This document shows, one piece after another, positions 10,944 to 21,287 of a DNA stretch of 64,000 nt. A model generated the notes under the pieces. The model was given only the letters and a program-made list of their open reading frames with translations, did not search any database and was not told the origin of the DNA. The position numbers and the translations under genes are program-made. Every line of letters begins with the position of its first letter. The first letter of the stretch is position 1. Source of the DNA: Talpa occidentalis (Eukaryota > Chordata > Mammalia > Eulipotyphla > Talpidae); the NCBI RefSeq assembly GCF_014898055.3, contig NW_023604861.1, positions 103,046,083 through 103,110,082 of the forward strand, written 5' to 3'.

Positions 10944-11207
10944 ATGGCAACTTTTACCTTGATTTTAATTTTGCTCTTTTCCTTCCAAGTTTGTCTGGTT
11001 GCTTCTAACCCTTTCCTGTGGGTCCTCACTGGAAGAGGCCTTAAACTTGTGGCAGGCTTTTGGGCCTGGCTTGGGCCAATCCCATTTGGACAGAGTTTTA
11101 CCCACGAGGGGACAGAGTTTTACCCACTTTGGGTGCTTAATTTAGAAACTAGATTCTTTGCCTTTCCTGTATTGTCTCCTAATTGTATTAAAGTTCCTTC
11201 CCATTAA
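10944..11207 (+). CDS. Small ORF with signal-peptide-like start in the ERV
   Basis: 87 codons from ATG 10944, which has A at -3 and G at +4. An in-frame ATG at 10884 would add 20 residues but would put the hydrophobic segment inside, so I prefer 10944. Residues about 3-20 (FTLILILLFSFQVCLVA) form a classic hydrophobic signal core, with cleavage plausible near the following S-N. The remaining 60 residues are Phe/Trp/Leu-rich. Position behind a splice acceptor suggests a relic of the Env leader and the start of the surface subunit. However, it lies upstream of the nucleocapsid and protease relics, so the order is not normal. It may be a non-functional remnant; no known protein is recognised. 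Confidence 0.4.
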   Translation: MATFTLILILLFSFQVCLVASNPFLWVLTGRGLKLVAGFWAWLGPIPFGQSFTHEGTEFYPLWVLNLETRFFAFPVLSPNCIKVPSH

Positions 11208-12431
11208 AGTCTTGTATGTTTTGTGTTGATGCAGCTAATGGCAGAACCTATTTAGAACAGGCAGGTTTGGGGGTCTGGGCTGCCCCTCTCCCTGCCCTGT
11301 AACATATCTAGTACTTGCCTAAGGAAAAAAACTTGGTATATAAAATTGTTACAGTGGCAACTCTAAAGTTAACTTAAAATTCCAGTTCTAAGGAAAAACT
11401 AAAACTAAACTAAGGTTTTGCTAAGTTTAATAATAAAAATTTGCTAACCATTTACTGAACTTTAAGGTTTACATTTTGTTCCTTATTGTAAGGAGACTAA
11501 AGTTTAATGTCATCTCAACTAAATTTTTAATTAAAAATGTGTCTAAATTGTGCATTCTAAAGAAATAATAAACAGCTATTATGGTGTCTTACATGCAGAG
11601 ATTAGAAACTAAAATGTAATAATTCTGAATACAAGTAAAGTAAAGGTAGTGCCTTATACTGTTGTGCGTGTTTTAACTTCTTTTCCCAGGAGTACTGTAT
11701 CTCTGTATTTTGGCCTTGACTCTATAAACTGTATAATGTTATAATTGTTTTTAATAGTCTGGACTCTGGTTAAAAATTAGTATAAAAATTTTAACTTCTT
11801 AAGTAAATCTAAAAATTTCAGTTTTGTATTTTATAAAATCCCTTGCCTTTTTGGTAATACATTGCTGGATTTTGGCAATTGCCTATTCATTGCTTGGTTA
11901 AAAAAAAAAAAAAACATTTTATCCCATGTGCCCCTGGCAAAGAGGTGTTATATGCAAAAATGTGTATGTAAAAAATAGTAACATTTTAGACACAGGACAG
12001 GTAAACAAGGTAAAGTAAAATAATTTATATCAAACACCTGTTTTATAGTTAATGACAGAAATGGTAAAAAACTAGTTAGCTTCTTCACAAAAGAGGCAAC
12101 ATGATAACTTTTGTGTTTCCTATATTTTTCTCTCCAGTACTATATGTAGACACTATATAAAAAAAAAATTTTTATAATGTTTAATTATTCAGAATTGGGA
12201 AAATATTATTCACTGTTTTGGTGTCACTTAATATCCAAGTGGTCTCTAGTCTCTATTTTATAGAAATTGTATAAAACGTATAAAAATGTGTAATTAAAAT
12301 ATGTATCTTTTAGCCATCCTTGTTCTGACATCAGGTGCAGGCTCCGGAGACTAAATCAAGGGCCTAAAATCCTTTTAACACTTTTATTAGACATAGCCTT
12401 TAAGGCCTACAGTAAGATGGAGGGGACTTGC

Positions 12432-12463
<32 letters not shown>

Positions 12464-12490
12464 AGAGAGGCAAAAAAAAAAAAAAAGGGC
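11208..12490 (+). other. Decayed ERV interior, AT-rich
   Basis: A short stretch about 11225-11300 reads through without stops in one frame (VDAANGRTYLEQAGL) and may continue the preceding ORF after a frameshift. The rest is AT-rich with A runs at 11900-11914, 12433-12460 (28 A) and 12472-12486. No RT, RNase H or integrase motif is seen. Confidence 0.5.
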
Positions 12491-12720
12491 CCAGTAGATG
12501 GCAGTTGCCATCACAGTATTCTGCCACCTCAGACTCACCCAAGGCCCCATGCGCCCTAGGGCATTCGGGACCTCAACCTCTCAATGGGCTGCCAGCTTGC
12601 ATCCACTGCCAGCAACCAGGATACCTCAGCTGCAAAAAGCTGTCCCCAGGGCCATGCCTTCAGTGCCATCATACAAGGCTCTGAAAAAGGGGACTGTCCC
12701 ACTCTCCAGAGAGGGAGGGG
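12491..12720 (+). pseudogene. gag nucleocapsid remnant with two zinc knuckles
   Basis: In the frame of 12598 the sequence reads C-I-H-C-Q-Q-P-G-Y-L-S-C, a CCHC knuckle with the His replaced by Tyr and the last spacing shortened. A second C-x2-C (12655-12666) follows. Its downstream half continues in the +1 frame as G-S-E-K-G-D-C-P (12677-12700) after a frameshift. Two knuckles distinguish it from single-knuckle murine-leukaemia-type viruses and resemble several other class I ERV groups. RNA-packaging function is lost: one ligand is missing and the frame is broken with a TGA at 12682. Confidence 0.7.
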
Positions 12721-12839
12721 GCCAGCCCAAACCACAGGCCAGGATGGGAGGACAGGCTTGACGGTCAGCTGCCTCTGATGAAGAATCCAGTGCAGGAGAA
12801 GACCTCTGAAGAAGCCCAGAGGTGAGATAAGCTCCCCTG

Positions 12840-13052
12840 TTTACTGTTTATATGGATAAGCCTCGGGTGACCCTAGAAGTGGCAGACAAAAAGATCATCT
12901 TATTGGTAAATAAGGGGCCACTTGCTCTGCCTTACTCCAATTCTTTGGATTGACCTACTGGTCGATTGTCCCCCTCACTAATAAAGATGGCCAGACTGAG
13001 CCAAGACACTTTACAGCACTGCTACCTTGCTCGCTACGAGGCTACTTGTTTA
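12840..13052 (+). pseudogene. Retroviral protease (pro) fragment, inactive
   Basis: Frame starting 12858 reads PRVTLEVADKKIILLVNKG, matching the strand that leads into the Asp-Thr-Gly active site of retropepsins. The catalytic triplet is replaced by Asn-Lys-Gly at 12909-12917, so the aspartate is gone. A stop follows at the end of that block. A second block in another frame from about 12980 (DGQTEPRHFTALLPCSL) corresponds to the flap-side region. It lies directly after the nucleocapsid, as in normal gag-pro order, with reverse transcriptase missing downstream. Confidence 0.65.
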
Positions 13053-13560
13053 AAGAATAGCTTTGTGTTTCTTTGTCATTGACAAAGTTGCACCAGAAAT
13101 GTTTATGAAAGTATTTCTTTAAAACCGTTTTATAAAACATAAAAATATAACTGTGAAGAATTTTTGTTTACATGATCATGGTTGGCCAGGTCTCGTTGTG
13201 CATTGATGTTGAGCATCGGTTCAAAGAAACTGTTCGTTGCAGATTTTGATTGGTACCGGTGAGTCTGTAATTTTGCAACTTGCCTGTTCACATTTAAAAA
13301 AAAATTATCATGTAAAATTTCCATTTTTCTATAAAAATAAGTGCAATAATAATCAAAGTTTTAATGTCCTGAGTCTTCATCTTGGAGAATTACCTTATTC
13401 TGTTTAAACTTAACATTTTATGTACTAACATTTAGAGGGCCACATTCTGATAACTGCAGTAACATTAAGTATGTATAAAACCCTAAAGCCCTAGACCTGT
13501 TAATGGCTAAAGTTTAAAAAAAAAAAAAAAAATTGTGACCTCCTTACTCTTGAACTGAAA
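13053..13560 (+). other. ERV interior, pol deleted
   Basis: About 500 bp separates the protease remnant from the envelope tail. This leaves no room for RT, RNase H, integrase and surface subunit, so most of pol and env is deleted. A 17-base A run lies at 13516-13532. Confidence 0.6.
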
Positions 13561-13650
13561 TCTTTTGTTTTTGTTTTTCTCTTGCTTGGGCCTTACATCA
13601 TCAATGCCTTCATCGAGGTCATTTCTCGCCTGGAGACCATCGAACTATGA
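13561..13650 (+). pseudogene. env transmembrane-subunit C-terminus remnant
   Basis: Frame of 13582 runs from a hydrophobic stretch (FVFVFLLLGPYIINAF) into a short polar tail and stops at TGA 13648. Hydrophobic anchor, LGPxIIN-type junction and amphipathic tail are typical of the C-terminus of gammaretroviral Env transmembrane subunits. The fusion peptide, immunosuppressive-type segment and CX6CC region are not present upstream, so no fusogenic function is possible. Confidence 0.62.
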
Positions 13651-14375
13651 AGCCTCCACTGTCCTTTCAAGGTCCCTTAGATCATCGCCCTGCGGTGGAG
13701 CCCTGACTGTTTACCCTCATCGCCCACTTTCAGCAGGAAGCAGTTACTGATCAGAACGACGCCCCTTTTCCTAACTGCAGTTAGGGGCTCCATTCGCAGA
13801 AGGGGAGAAATGAGACATAGGGCAAGTTAGGGTAATTAGGCAGTGTTAGGGACAGTGCAGGAGGGGACCTCTGAAGAGTTTAGGAAGGCTTCAGAGATAA
13901 CAACTAAAGGAATGTGTTAACGTTGGCCTTGGTTTCCTTCAAGTGATAACAGAGAGTGTTTTAATTGGAGCAGCAGACTCATTTATGCAAGGAGGAAATA
14001 AAAAGGGGTTAGTATTAAGACTGGTGGGCAGCAACCTGTTTTATTCAATAGCTGATGTTTAGTGACCAAATAAATAACTCTGTAACTGGCTAACTGGAGA
14101 GGGATCTCTTGTTTGAGCAGAGTAATTCTCATTTGTTACTGAAGATAATACCTCTTGCTGACTAAATAAATGGTTTAGAGTCTGATTTTCAGAGGTCATG
14201 GTCTGAGATGACCCAGAAAAAGTCAGTGTTTTGTATAAGGATGGCAATTTTAAATTTTCCTGTACTTATAAACCTGTGAACACATTATGTGGCTGAACTT
14301 AACCATAATTCTGAGACTGACTAATGAATAAAAGGCTTGGTAACTGTTGTTTTCTTAGCTGACTAGCCATTTTTC
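13651..14375 (+). other. ERV 3' non-coding segment
   Basis: Between env tail and polypurine tract. It holds a purine run AGAAGGGGAGAAA at 13798-13810 directly before TGAGACA, which looks like an older polypurine tract/LTR junction. About 565 bp of non-coding sequence then separates this from the functional tract. No protein is recognisable. Confidence 0.5.
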
Positions 14376-14401
14376 AAAAAAAAAAAAAAAAAATGGGGGA
14401 A
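14376..14401 (+). promoter_or_regulatory. Polypurine tract
   Basis: Eighteen A residues followed by TGGGGGAA immediately before the 3' LTR. This is the plus-strand priming site expected for a retrovirus; one T interrupts it, as is common. Confidence 0.88.
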
Positions 14402-14866
14402 TGTGGAACCAAGCTTAGCCGAGGTTTCGCCATTTTGTATATCCTCCACCTTGATATGTTAGTCCTTGTCCAGCCACATTCCGGAGATAGTTTCAGCAGT
14501 CACAACCCTCACTCCACTTGGTGACGAAAAAGCAGACCACCCCAGCCACCAATGAGGGCAGTCCTGTCCATAAATGGGACAGCATCTCTAACCGTCCAAT
14601 CAGTTTGAAACTGTAACCGCGCGCGCCCGAAATGCCTTTGTAGTAGCCAGTGAGTAATTGTCAGCTTCTTGCAAAGTTCGCGCCACTCGCGACCCTATAA
14701 GATACCCCTGCTTCCTCTGTTCGGGGCTCTCGACCTCTGCCGTTGCATCGGTGTGTGTCGAGGGCCCGGTCTCGAGCCCGTAATAAACTCCCTTTTGCAT
14801 TTACATCAGCTGTCTTTGGATTCTTGGAGGCTATGCTCACCGAGTCTGCTGATCTTGGGCACAACA
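14402..14866 (+). repeat. 3' LTR of class I ERV
   Basis: 465 bp, identical to the 5' LTR except at 14719 (G versus A) and 14839 (A versus G). TATAA lies at 14696-14700 and AATAAA at 14782-14787. Minus-strand ORFs over it duplicate those over the 5' LTR and are shadows. Confidence 0.96.
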
Positions 14867-14871
14867 ATAAC
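14867..14871. repeat. ERV target-site duplication (right)
   Basis: ATAAC, matching 8824-8828. Confidence 0.92.
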
Positions 14872-17482
14872 ATGCTGCCTGGTTTCTGGATTGAGGTTTT
14901 TTATATAAAGTGAAAGATGAACTGTAACTTCTTCCATCCCTTCTCTCAATATATTTCTTCCATGAAAGGTTGGCTGTACTATCACATATGTCAAGTTTTG
15001 GGGATTGCTGGACTTTCCTTAATGACACACACAGATTTCTGAACATGAGGTAAGTGTGAGTTCCTTGGCCATTATCCCACAAAGACTTCACAATAATCTT
15101 GTGCAATGTGTCCTTTATGTTTAATTTACATAGAAAGGAATAAGTATTAGAGAGGTTTGGTGACTTGGCCTTAGCCATACATTTAATTAGTGTTGAAACC
15201 AGGGCTATCTGCCCAGAAAGCTGAGGACTTCTGTTGTCACCTCATGGGGCGACAACCTTGGGAGCTGTGCAGGATGGAGGAAAGTAACTCAGAATCCAAG
15301 TAGTGAGAAAGAGAGAGGCCTAGAGGGGCTACATCTCTGGAGATACAGTGCCAATTTCTGGGCCAGTCTCACATTTATTTGGTATCAGGTTCAGGGAAAG
15401 TGGGCAAGTCCCTGGAGAAATGTGTGGAAGAAAGGGCTTAGTGGGGATGTGGATTGGGGATGTATTATAGTCTGGCACAAGCTATAGGAGAGTGAATGGG
15501 GGCAGTTGCTTGGGGGGCTCTTTTGTTGCTGCTGATCAAAACTTCCTATCTGTAGTCCTGTTAGCATTTAACTTTCTGTCAAGGTGGTCTTGCTGGTTAT
15601 GCTAATCTGGCCATAATGTCTGCCTGCTGTTTTCAGGCAGACTCATACCAAGACTTTTGTCCTGGTGAGAGGCTCCCTGCCTGACTCTACATTTAGCTTA
15701 ACTAGCAGCAAAGTTGGGCCCCAAACAAAATCCCAAGAACAACGAGGGGTGGGGGATCCATATTCTGTCACTCCTTAGAGCTGCTACCTTGAAAAACAAT
15801 TCTTCCTGCCTCTTGGAAGTGTTAGCAATTCATAATTTATCCTCAGAGGCTGAAGTTCATGAGTCAACCTGTGCAAGTGTGTAAGAATGTATGTACATGG
15901 GTGTATTTTTGTGGCTCGTGTGAGCACATGACTATGGTAGATTTTAATCACATCATCTCTTACTGTGGCGTCACAGAATCATTTCCATTATTAAACTTTA
16001 TTTGTCAAGTAGACTCATTTTGTAATTACTACTTAAAAATATTTCATGTGCCAGAGATGTGCTTTTTTGTAAACATTTCCATCAAATGGCAGAAATTCTG
16101 TTCCTGAATTAGTCTCCTGTTTAAAAGCTTTTAGAGGTCATGGAGAAATGAGACAAATACATAGCTGTACTTACTCCCAGACCTTTGTGGATATGGAATT
16201 CAGACCAGCTTAATTATCAGCCATTTTGTTATTCTAACATTGCTATGGAATGTTTCTTTTTGATTCACTAAACTAATAAGAATTTCTCTCCTTGTTGCCA
16301 TATAAAATTCTGTCACAAATAACTAGATGACAATATCACCCAGATTAACTTATAGGCACAATGATTTTTGCCAAGGAGGAAGGTATTACAAAATGTTTGG
16401 TTTTGCTCCAAAATCTGCCCAGCTGATTGACAGACGAGATTTAATTTGGGAGTAGTTAAAGTTGTTAGTAATATGAGTTTACCAGAGGCTTCAGGTTGTC
16501 ACAATTACTTGAAAAAAATAAAAACAGCATTTTTATTTTTATACTTTTGATTTTGTTAAATGCCAACATGAATTAGTGAGGATATGTAGTAAAGAAGCAA
16601 CGTTTGGAAAAATGTGAGGTAACCTGGCCAGGTCAAGAACTCTTAAGTTTAATAATAGCAATATATAAGTCTGTATGTGTTCTCGGGGACTGAAAATCAC
16701 TGGACATCACGCTTTAGTACAGAACTTTAAATATATAGAAGAGGATAGAGAGAGCCATAAAACTCTATCAATATAGATTGAAATTTACAAGAAAGTTTGT
16801 TTTGGGCTGATAGTTGTCTCAATCAGAATTTTTTTAAGAACCAAAACAGAAGAGACCAGTGCACCCTCATTTTACTATTTTCATGATGGATGATGAAGAT
16901 GAGAAGGGGGAAGGCAAGAGTGATTGTGATGATGGCCACCTGTGATCGCAATGTACATAGCATTATCTGCTGCTCATTCATGACTTGTAATTTGCATTAT
17001 ATTTAATTGCCCATATGGATTAACAGTAGGCTGTCTTAAAATGACTCCTCCTAAATTCTAGGAAAGTTTTTTATGCATAGTTACTAAATACCTACAGTTA
17101 AGTTTCTTCTGCATGAAATCATAGGCTGCAGCTTACCCACACACAATAAAACTGGGAACAGAATTTGCTAATCAAAATCACACTAGAAACCTGGGTTATA
17201 GTACTCCAGAAAGCCCATGACCCCATTATTTGCTTTCTCACTTGGAAAGAATTCTTGTGAAAGATGATAGTAAGGTATTTTCACATATGCAGCATTTGAC
17301 ACACAAAGATGGGATGCTCTCCATTTAGCAGTAGGGAAGGGACTAAAGAAAACAGGGAAATCACACCAAGTGTTTCCTTCCTAACCTAACAACAAAAGTG
17401 GTATCTATTAGCATGTGTGTTGTGTTTCTATAGTGCATTGGATTTTCAACATCACAGGCAAGTCTGATAACCTGTTACATTT
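14872..17482. other. Unique DNA with one MIR relic
   Basis: About 15085-15240 has antisense MIR phrases (CACAATAATCTTGTGCAA, GAGAGGTTTGGTGACTTG, GAAACCAGGGCTATCTG). The remainder is unassigned. ORF 15859-16107 has no recognisable domain. Confidence 0.45.
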
Positions 17483-17501
17483 AGAAATTGCTTTACTTCT
17501 T
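17483..17501. repeat. L1 target-site duplication (left)
   Basis: AGAAATTGCTTTACTTCTT, repeated exactly at 19606-19624. Nineteen matching bases are strong proof of one L1 insertion between them. Confidence 0.95.
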
Positions 17502-17529
17502 TTTTGTTTTTCCAACAGCGCTGGTGAGG

Positions 17530-17574
<45 letters not shown>

Positions 17575-19605
17575 AAATAAATTTTATTTTTATATTCCCC
17601 ATACAATTGCAACCCCCTTATTTTGACCCCAACCCCTCCCCTCCCATAGAGTGTCTCTGGTTCATAGTTTTTTGTTGATTTTGATTTTCACTTTCTTATA
17701 GTTATTCATTTTCCTGGTCCCTTATTTAAGTTTTCTAGATTCCTGCTATGAGTGAGACCATCCAGTATTTTTCTTTTTCTTTCTGGCTTATTTCACTGAG
17801 CATGATCCCTTCCAGCACCATCCATGTTGCTGCAAATTGCATGAGTTTATCTTTTTTGAATGCTGAGTAATATTCCATTGTGTATATGTACCACATCTTC
17901 TTCTTGATCCAGTCATTTATTTTTGGGCATTTGGGTTGTTTCCAAAGCTTAGCTATTGTAAACAGTGCTGCTATAAACATAGGGGTGCAGGTGCTCTTTG
18001 GAATTGATGTTTCTGTGTCCATTGGGTAAATACCTGGGAGTGGAATTGCTGGATCATATGGAAGCTCTATGTTAAGTAGGTCCAGAAATCTCCACACAGC
18101 TCTCCATAGTGGTTGGACCAGTTTGCACTCCCACCAACAGTGCAGGAGAGTTCCTTTTTCTCCATATCCTCACCAACATTTGTTGTTGCTAGTTTTTTTA
18201 ATATGTGCCATTCTCACTGGTGTAAGATGGTATCTCATGGTAGTTTTGATTTGCATTTCCCTGATTACAAGTGATGTTGAACATTTTTTCATATGCCTGT
18301 TGGCCATTTGCATTTCCTCTTCAGAGAAGTTTCTTTTTAGCTCTTCTGCCCATTTTTTGACTGGATTATTTTCTTTGTTGTTGTTGAGTCTCATCAGCTC
18401 TTTGTGGATTTTTGTGATCAGTCCTTTATCATTAGTGTTGTGTGCAAAAATGTTCTCCCAGTTGGTGGGGTTTCTCTTTGTTTGGTTATTGTCTCTTTTG
18501 CTGTGCAGAAGCTCTTTAATTTGATGTAGTCCCAGCTGTTTATCTTTGTCTTCACTATCACTGCTTTGGGTGATGTGTCTGTAAAGATGTCTTTGATGTG
18601 CATATCACGTAGTGTTTTACCTATATTTCCTTCTATATATTTTATGATTTCAGGTCTTATGTCTAGTTCTTTAATCTATTTTGAGTTGATTTTTGTGTAT
18701 GGTGTGAGGTAGTGGTCAAGCTTCATTCTTTTGCATTTAGCCACCCAGTTTTCCCAGCACCATTTATTGAAGAAACTTTCTTTGTTCCAATGCATATTCT
18801 TTGCTCCCTTGTCAAAGATTAGTTGACCATAAATCTGTGGGTTTATTTCTGGTCGGTGTGTCTGTTCTTGTTCCAATACCATGCAGTTTTGATGATTATG
18901 GCTTTGTAGTATAGTTTGAAGTCTGGGCGTGTGATGCCTCCATTCCCTTCTTTTTTTTTTTTTTTCAGGAGAACTTTGGCTATTCGGGGTTTTTGGTGAT
19001 TCCATATGAATTTCATCAATAATTGTTCTATTTCTTTGAGAATGATATTGAAATTTTTATTGGAATAGCATTGAATCTGTATATTGCTTTTGGTGGGATG
19101 GCCATTTTAATAATGTTTATTCTTCCGATCCATGAGCAGGGGATGTCTTTCCATTTCTTTGTGTCTTCTTCTATTTCTTTTAATAGCATTTTATAGTTTT
19201 CTTTATATAGGTCCTTTACCTCATTTGTTAGATTTATTCCCAAGTATTTGATTTTTTTTTTGTTTCGATAATAAAAGGGATGTTTTTTTGATTTCTTCTT
19301 CTTCAGATTTATTGTTTGTGTATAGGAAGGCTACTGACTTTTGCGTGTTGATTTTGTATCCTGCCACTTTACTGAACTGATTGATGAGTTGAATTAGTTT
19401 TTCTGTGGAGTTTTTGGGGTTCTCTATGTATATTATCATATCATCTGCAAATAGTGATAGTTTGACTTCTTCTTTTCCTATTTGGATTCCTTGTATGTCT
19501 TTCTCTTGTCTTATTGCTCTGGCTAGGACTTCCAGTATTATATTGAAAAGCAGTGGTAAGAGTGGACATCCTTGTCTTGTTCCAGATCTTAATGGAAATG
19601 CTTTC
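17502..19605 (-). mobile_element. Young L1, 5'-truncated, with probable 3' transduction
   Basis: Antisense L1 covering the last ~1.9 kb of ORF2 plus the 3' UTR. The 5' break lies just upstream of the reverse-transcriptase core: minus-strand ADD of the FADDM motif is at about 19440-19451. The C-terminal region reads MEYYSAFKKDK and SLIAGI-stop in frame 17735-18097. ORF2 is split by frameshifts into pieces at 19221-19439, 19028-19243, 18676-19005, 18418-18603 and 18170-18394, so it is inactive. At the 3' side, between the normal L1 end (about 17571) and the outer poly-T next to the duplication, lie a (TA)n run and about 20 bp of foreign sequence. Confidence 0.95.
17531..17571. repeat. (TA)n microsatellite within the L1 tail
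   Basis: About 20 perfect TA units between the L1 3' end and a non-L1 segment. It may have grown from the poly-A tail or come with the transduced sequence. Confidence 0.9.
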
Positions 19606-19624
19606 AGAAATTGCTTTACTTCTT
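19606..19624. repeat. L1 target-site duplication (right)
   Basis: Exact copy of 17483-17501. Confidence 0.95.
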
Positions 19625-19639
19625 AAAAGCTCTTTCCCT

Positions 19640-19830
19640 ACACTTTCTCATTTATTTAGCAACATGACAGTCCTGTGAGATTTGCCTTCTTGTTATTTCC
19701 ATTTTGGAGTTGAGGACACTGGTCCACCTCCAGGGGTAGAGTTTGTCCCTGGCACAGTTGGTAAGAGTGATGTCAAGTTTAGAGGCAGGACTTCAATGTT
19801 TAGTGCTTTTTCTTCCCCAAAGCAGTAAAA
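19640..19830 (-). mobile_element. MIR SINE relic
   Basis: Antisense MIR order: TTTCTCATTTATTTAGCAACATGACAG-like start, TTTCCATTTTGGAGTTGAGGACACTG, then GGCACAGTTGGTAAGAGTGATG and GAGGCAGGACTTCAA. Diverged, as expected for a mammal-wide element. Confidence 0.6.
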
Positions 19831-21280
19831 CTCAAGTCTTCTAACATGTCAGGTAGCTCATTAGTTCCCAGAACTTTTCAATCCTTCTGTAGACAAGGGG
19901 AAAATTCCATAAGAAAACATAATACTGGAAAACACAAGACATGAGTCTGAAATTCATGAACTGGGACTGTGCTTAAGCTTGTGTCTCAGTCCGCTTCCCT
20001 TTTAGGCTTAATGTGCTTTAAGAGAGTTCTCAAAAGGCATTTATTTATGATTATTCAATTAATGTTCACCTCTTGACCAGAAGGTAAATGTTCAAGATCA
20101 CACTTACAATGATTATAGTGTAAAACGTGAGGAAACATGGAGTTGGGATTTACACTCAGCCTAAAATATATTAGCTGTGTCAAGTCAGAATTTAAAGATA
20201 CATAGGGTATAGCACTACAAAATGCAATCCTTTCACCATGACCTGTAATGAACTTGGGAGATTGGGGAAAACATTAAAAGGGACAGAAGGGCCACTGGGT
20301 CTACTTTATTAAAGCATTAGATCGTTTGTAGGTTTCCATTTCTCTCTTTTTTTTTTTGTACAATGCACTGTGAGTTATTGTATTTCCCATGGGAAGAAAA
20401 GTCATATTAATCATTTTTTATAAAGTCCAAGAACAGTAATCAAATAAATACAGAAGAAAGAAAAAATTGGATTATTTTTGTCAGACAGTCAATGAGAATT
20501 GACAAATAGGGTGATGTAGGATAAAGACTTTCATTTAAAAGAACTATTAATTTTCATAGATTTTCTAAGTTCTCTCAGCTGGGAAAATTTCCATTTAGGA
20601 AAAAAAACAGTAGAATTTATTACTTAACATACAAAAGCCTTTCCAAAAAATGATACCTTCATGGATTGGTTACTATTAAACCAATTAATAATTGCAGAAT
20701 AGGTAGAGAATTAATGAACTGGTTTAAAGAGTTTCCTAAAATGGAAGACTGATCCTTTTTCTATGGGACATTCTTAGAAGGGCTTTTTTTCAGTGTTTTA
20801 AAAGTCTTAGAGCTCAATTCATGAAGGATCTGACACTTGGGGGTTAGCTTGTGTCTCTGGCAGATTGTGACTCTGAAGCACCAAGGTGACGCTGAGTTAC
20901 TACTTCCTGAAAAAGCTCAGCAAACTTCTCCACTTGCTCAATTACAAGCTGAGGTCCACTAGTACAGGGATTTCTTGCCGAGATTTATAAAGAAGATGTT
21001 GTTCTGCAGTGCCCCCAGGAGCTGTGAAATGCCTGGAAAACCTCATGGCACATTCAGAAAGGTAATCGTCATGTCAAAACTTCACCCTGGAGCATTTCCA
21101 TCCTCATTCTCAGGTGGGAGAACAGATACCCAAATCATTTGCCTTTTGTTGGAAAAGATGATGTCAATAGATATGTAGTGACCTTCCTCATTTTCTCTAC
21201 CTGGGAACACATAAACACACTCCTGTCTCCCCTACAGACTGACTCCCCTTTTCATCACTGTGCTCTCAGTCACAGCCACT
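19831..21280. other. Unique non-coding DNA
   Basis: No recognised repeat or exon. ORF 20975-21178 has no domain. Confidence 0.4.
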
Positions 21281-21287
21281 CAGAGGA

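Larger units (their letters stand above)
8829..14866 (+). mobile_element. Class I (gammaretrovirus-like) ERV provirus, coding-decayed
   Basis: Complete proviral structure of 6,038 bp: LTR (8829-9293), tRNA-Pro-type primer-binding site, splice donor, degraded gag-pro-env remnants, polypurine tract, LTR (14402-14866), with 5 bp ATAAC duplications on both sides. I counted two substitutions between the 465 bp LTRs (A/G at 9146 versus 14719; G/A at 9266 versus 14839), so insertion was recent. The interior is about 5.1 kb, A-rich, with at least ten sense-strand A runs of 10-28 bases, and no ORF over about 110 codons. Reverse transcriptase, RNase H and integrase are not recognisable. It was probably copied using proteins of a related helper virus. 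Confidence 0.96.

Noticed and set aside
10944..11207. A functional, co-opted envelope (syncytin-like) gene
   Set aside because: The ORF is far too short, with no fusion peptide, heptad repeats or CX6CC motif; the Env tail remnant at 13561 is separate and out of reach.
18069..18524. 151-codon hydrophobic + strand ORF
   Set aside because: It is the antisense of L1 ORF2 and therefore a shadow.
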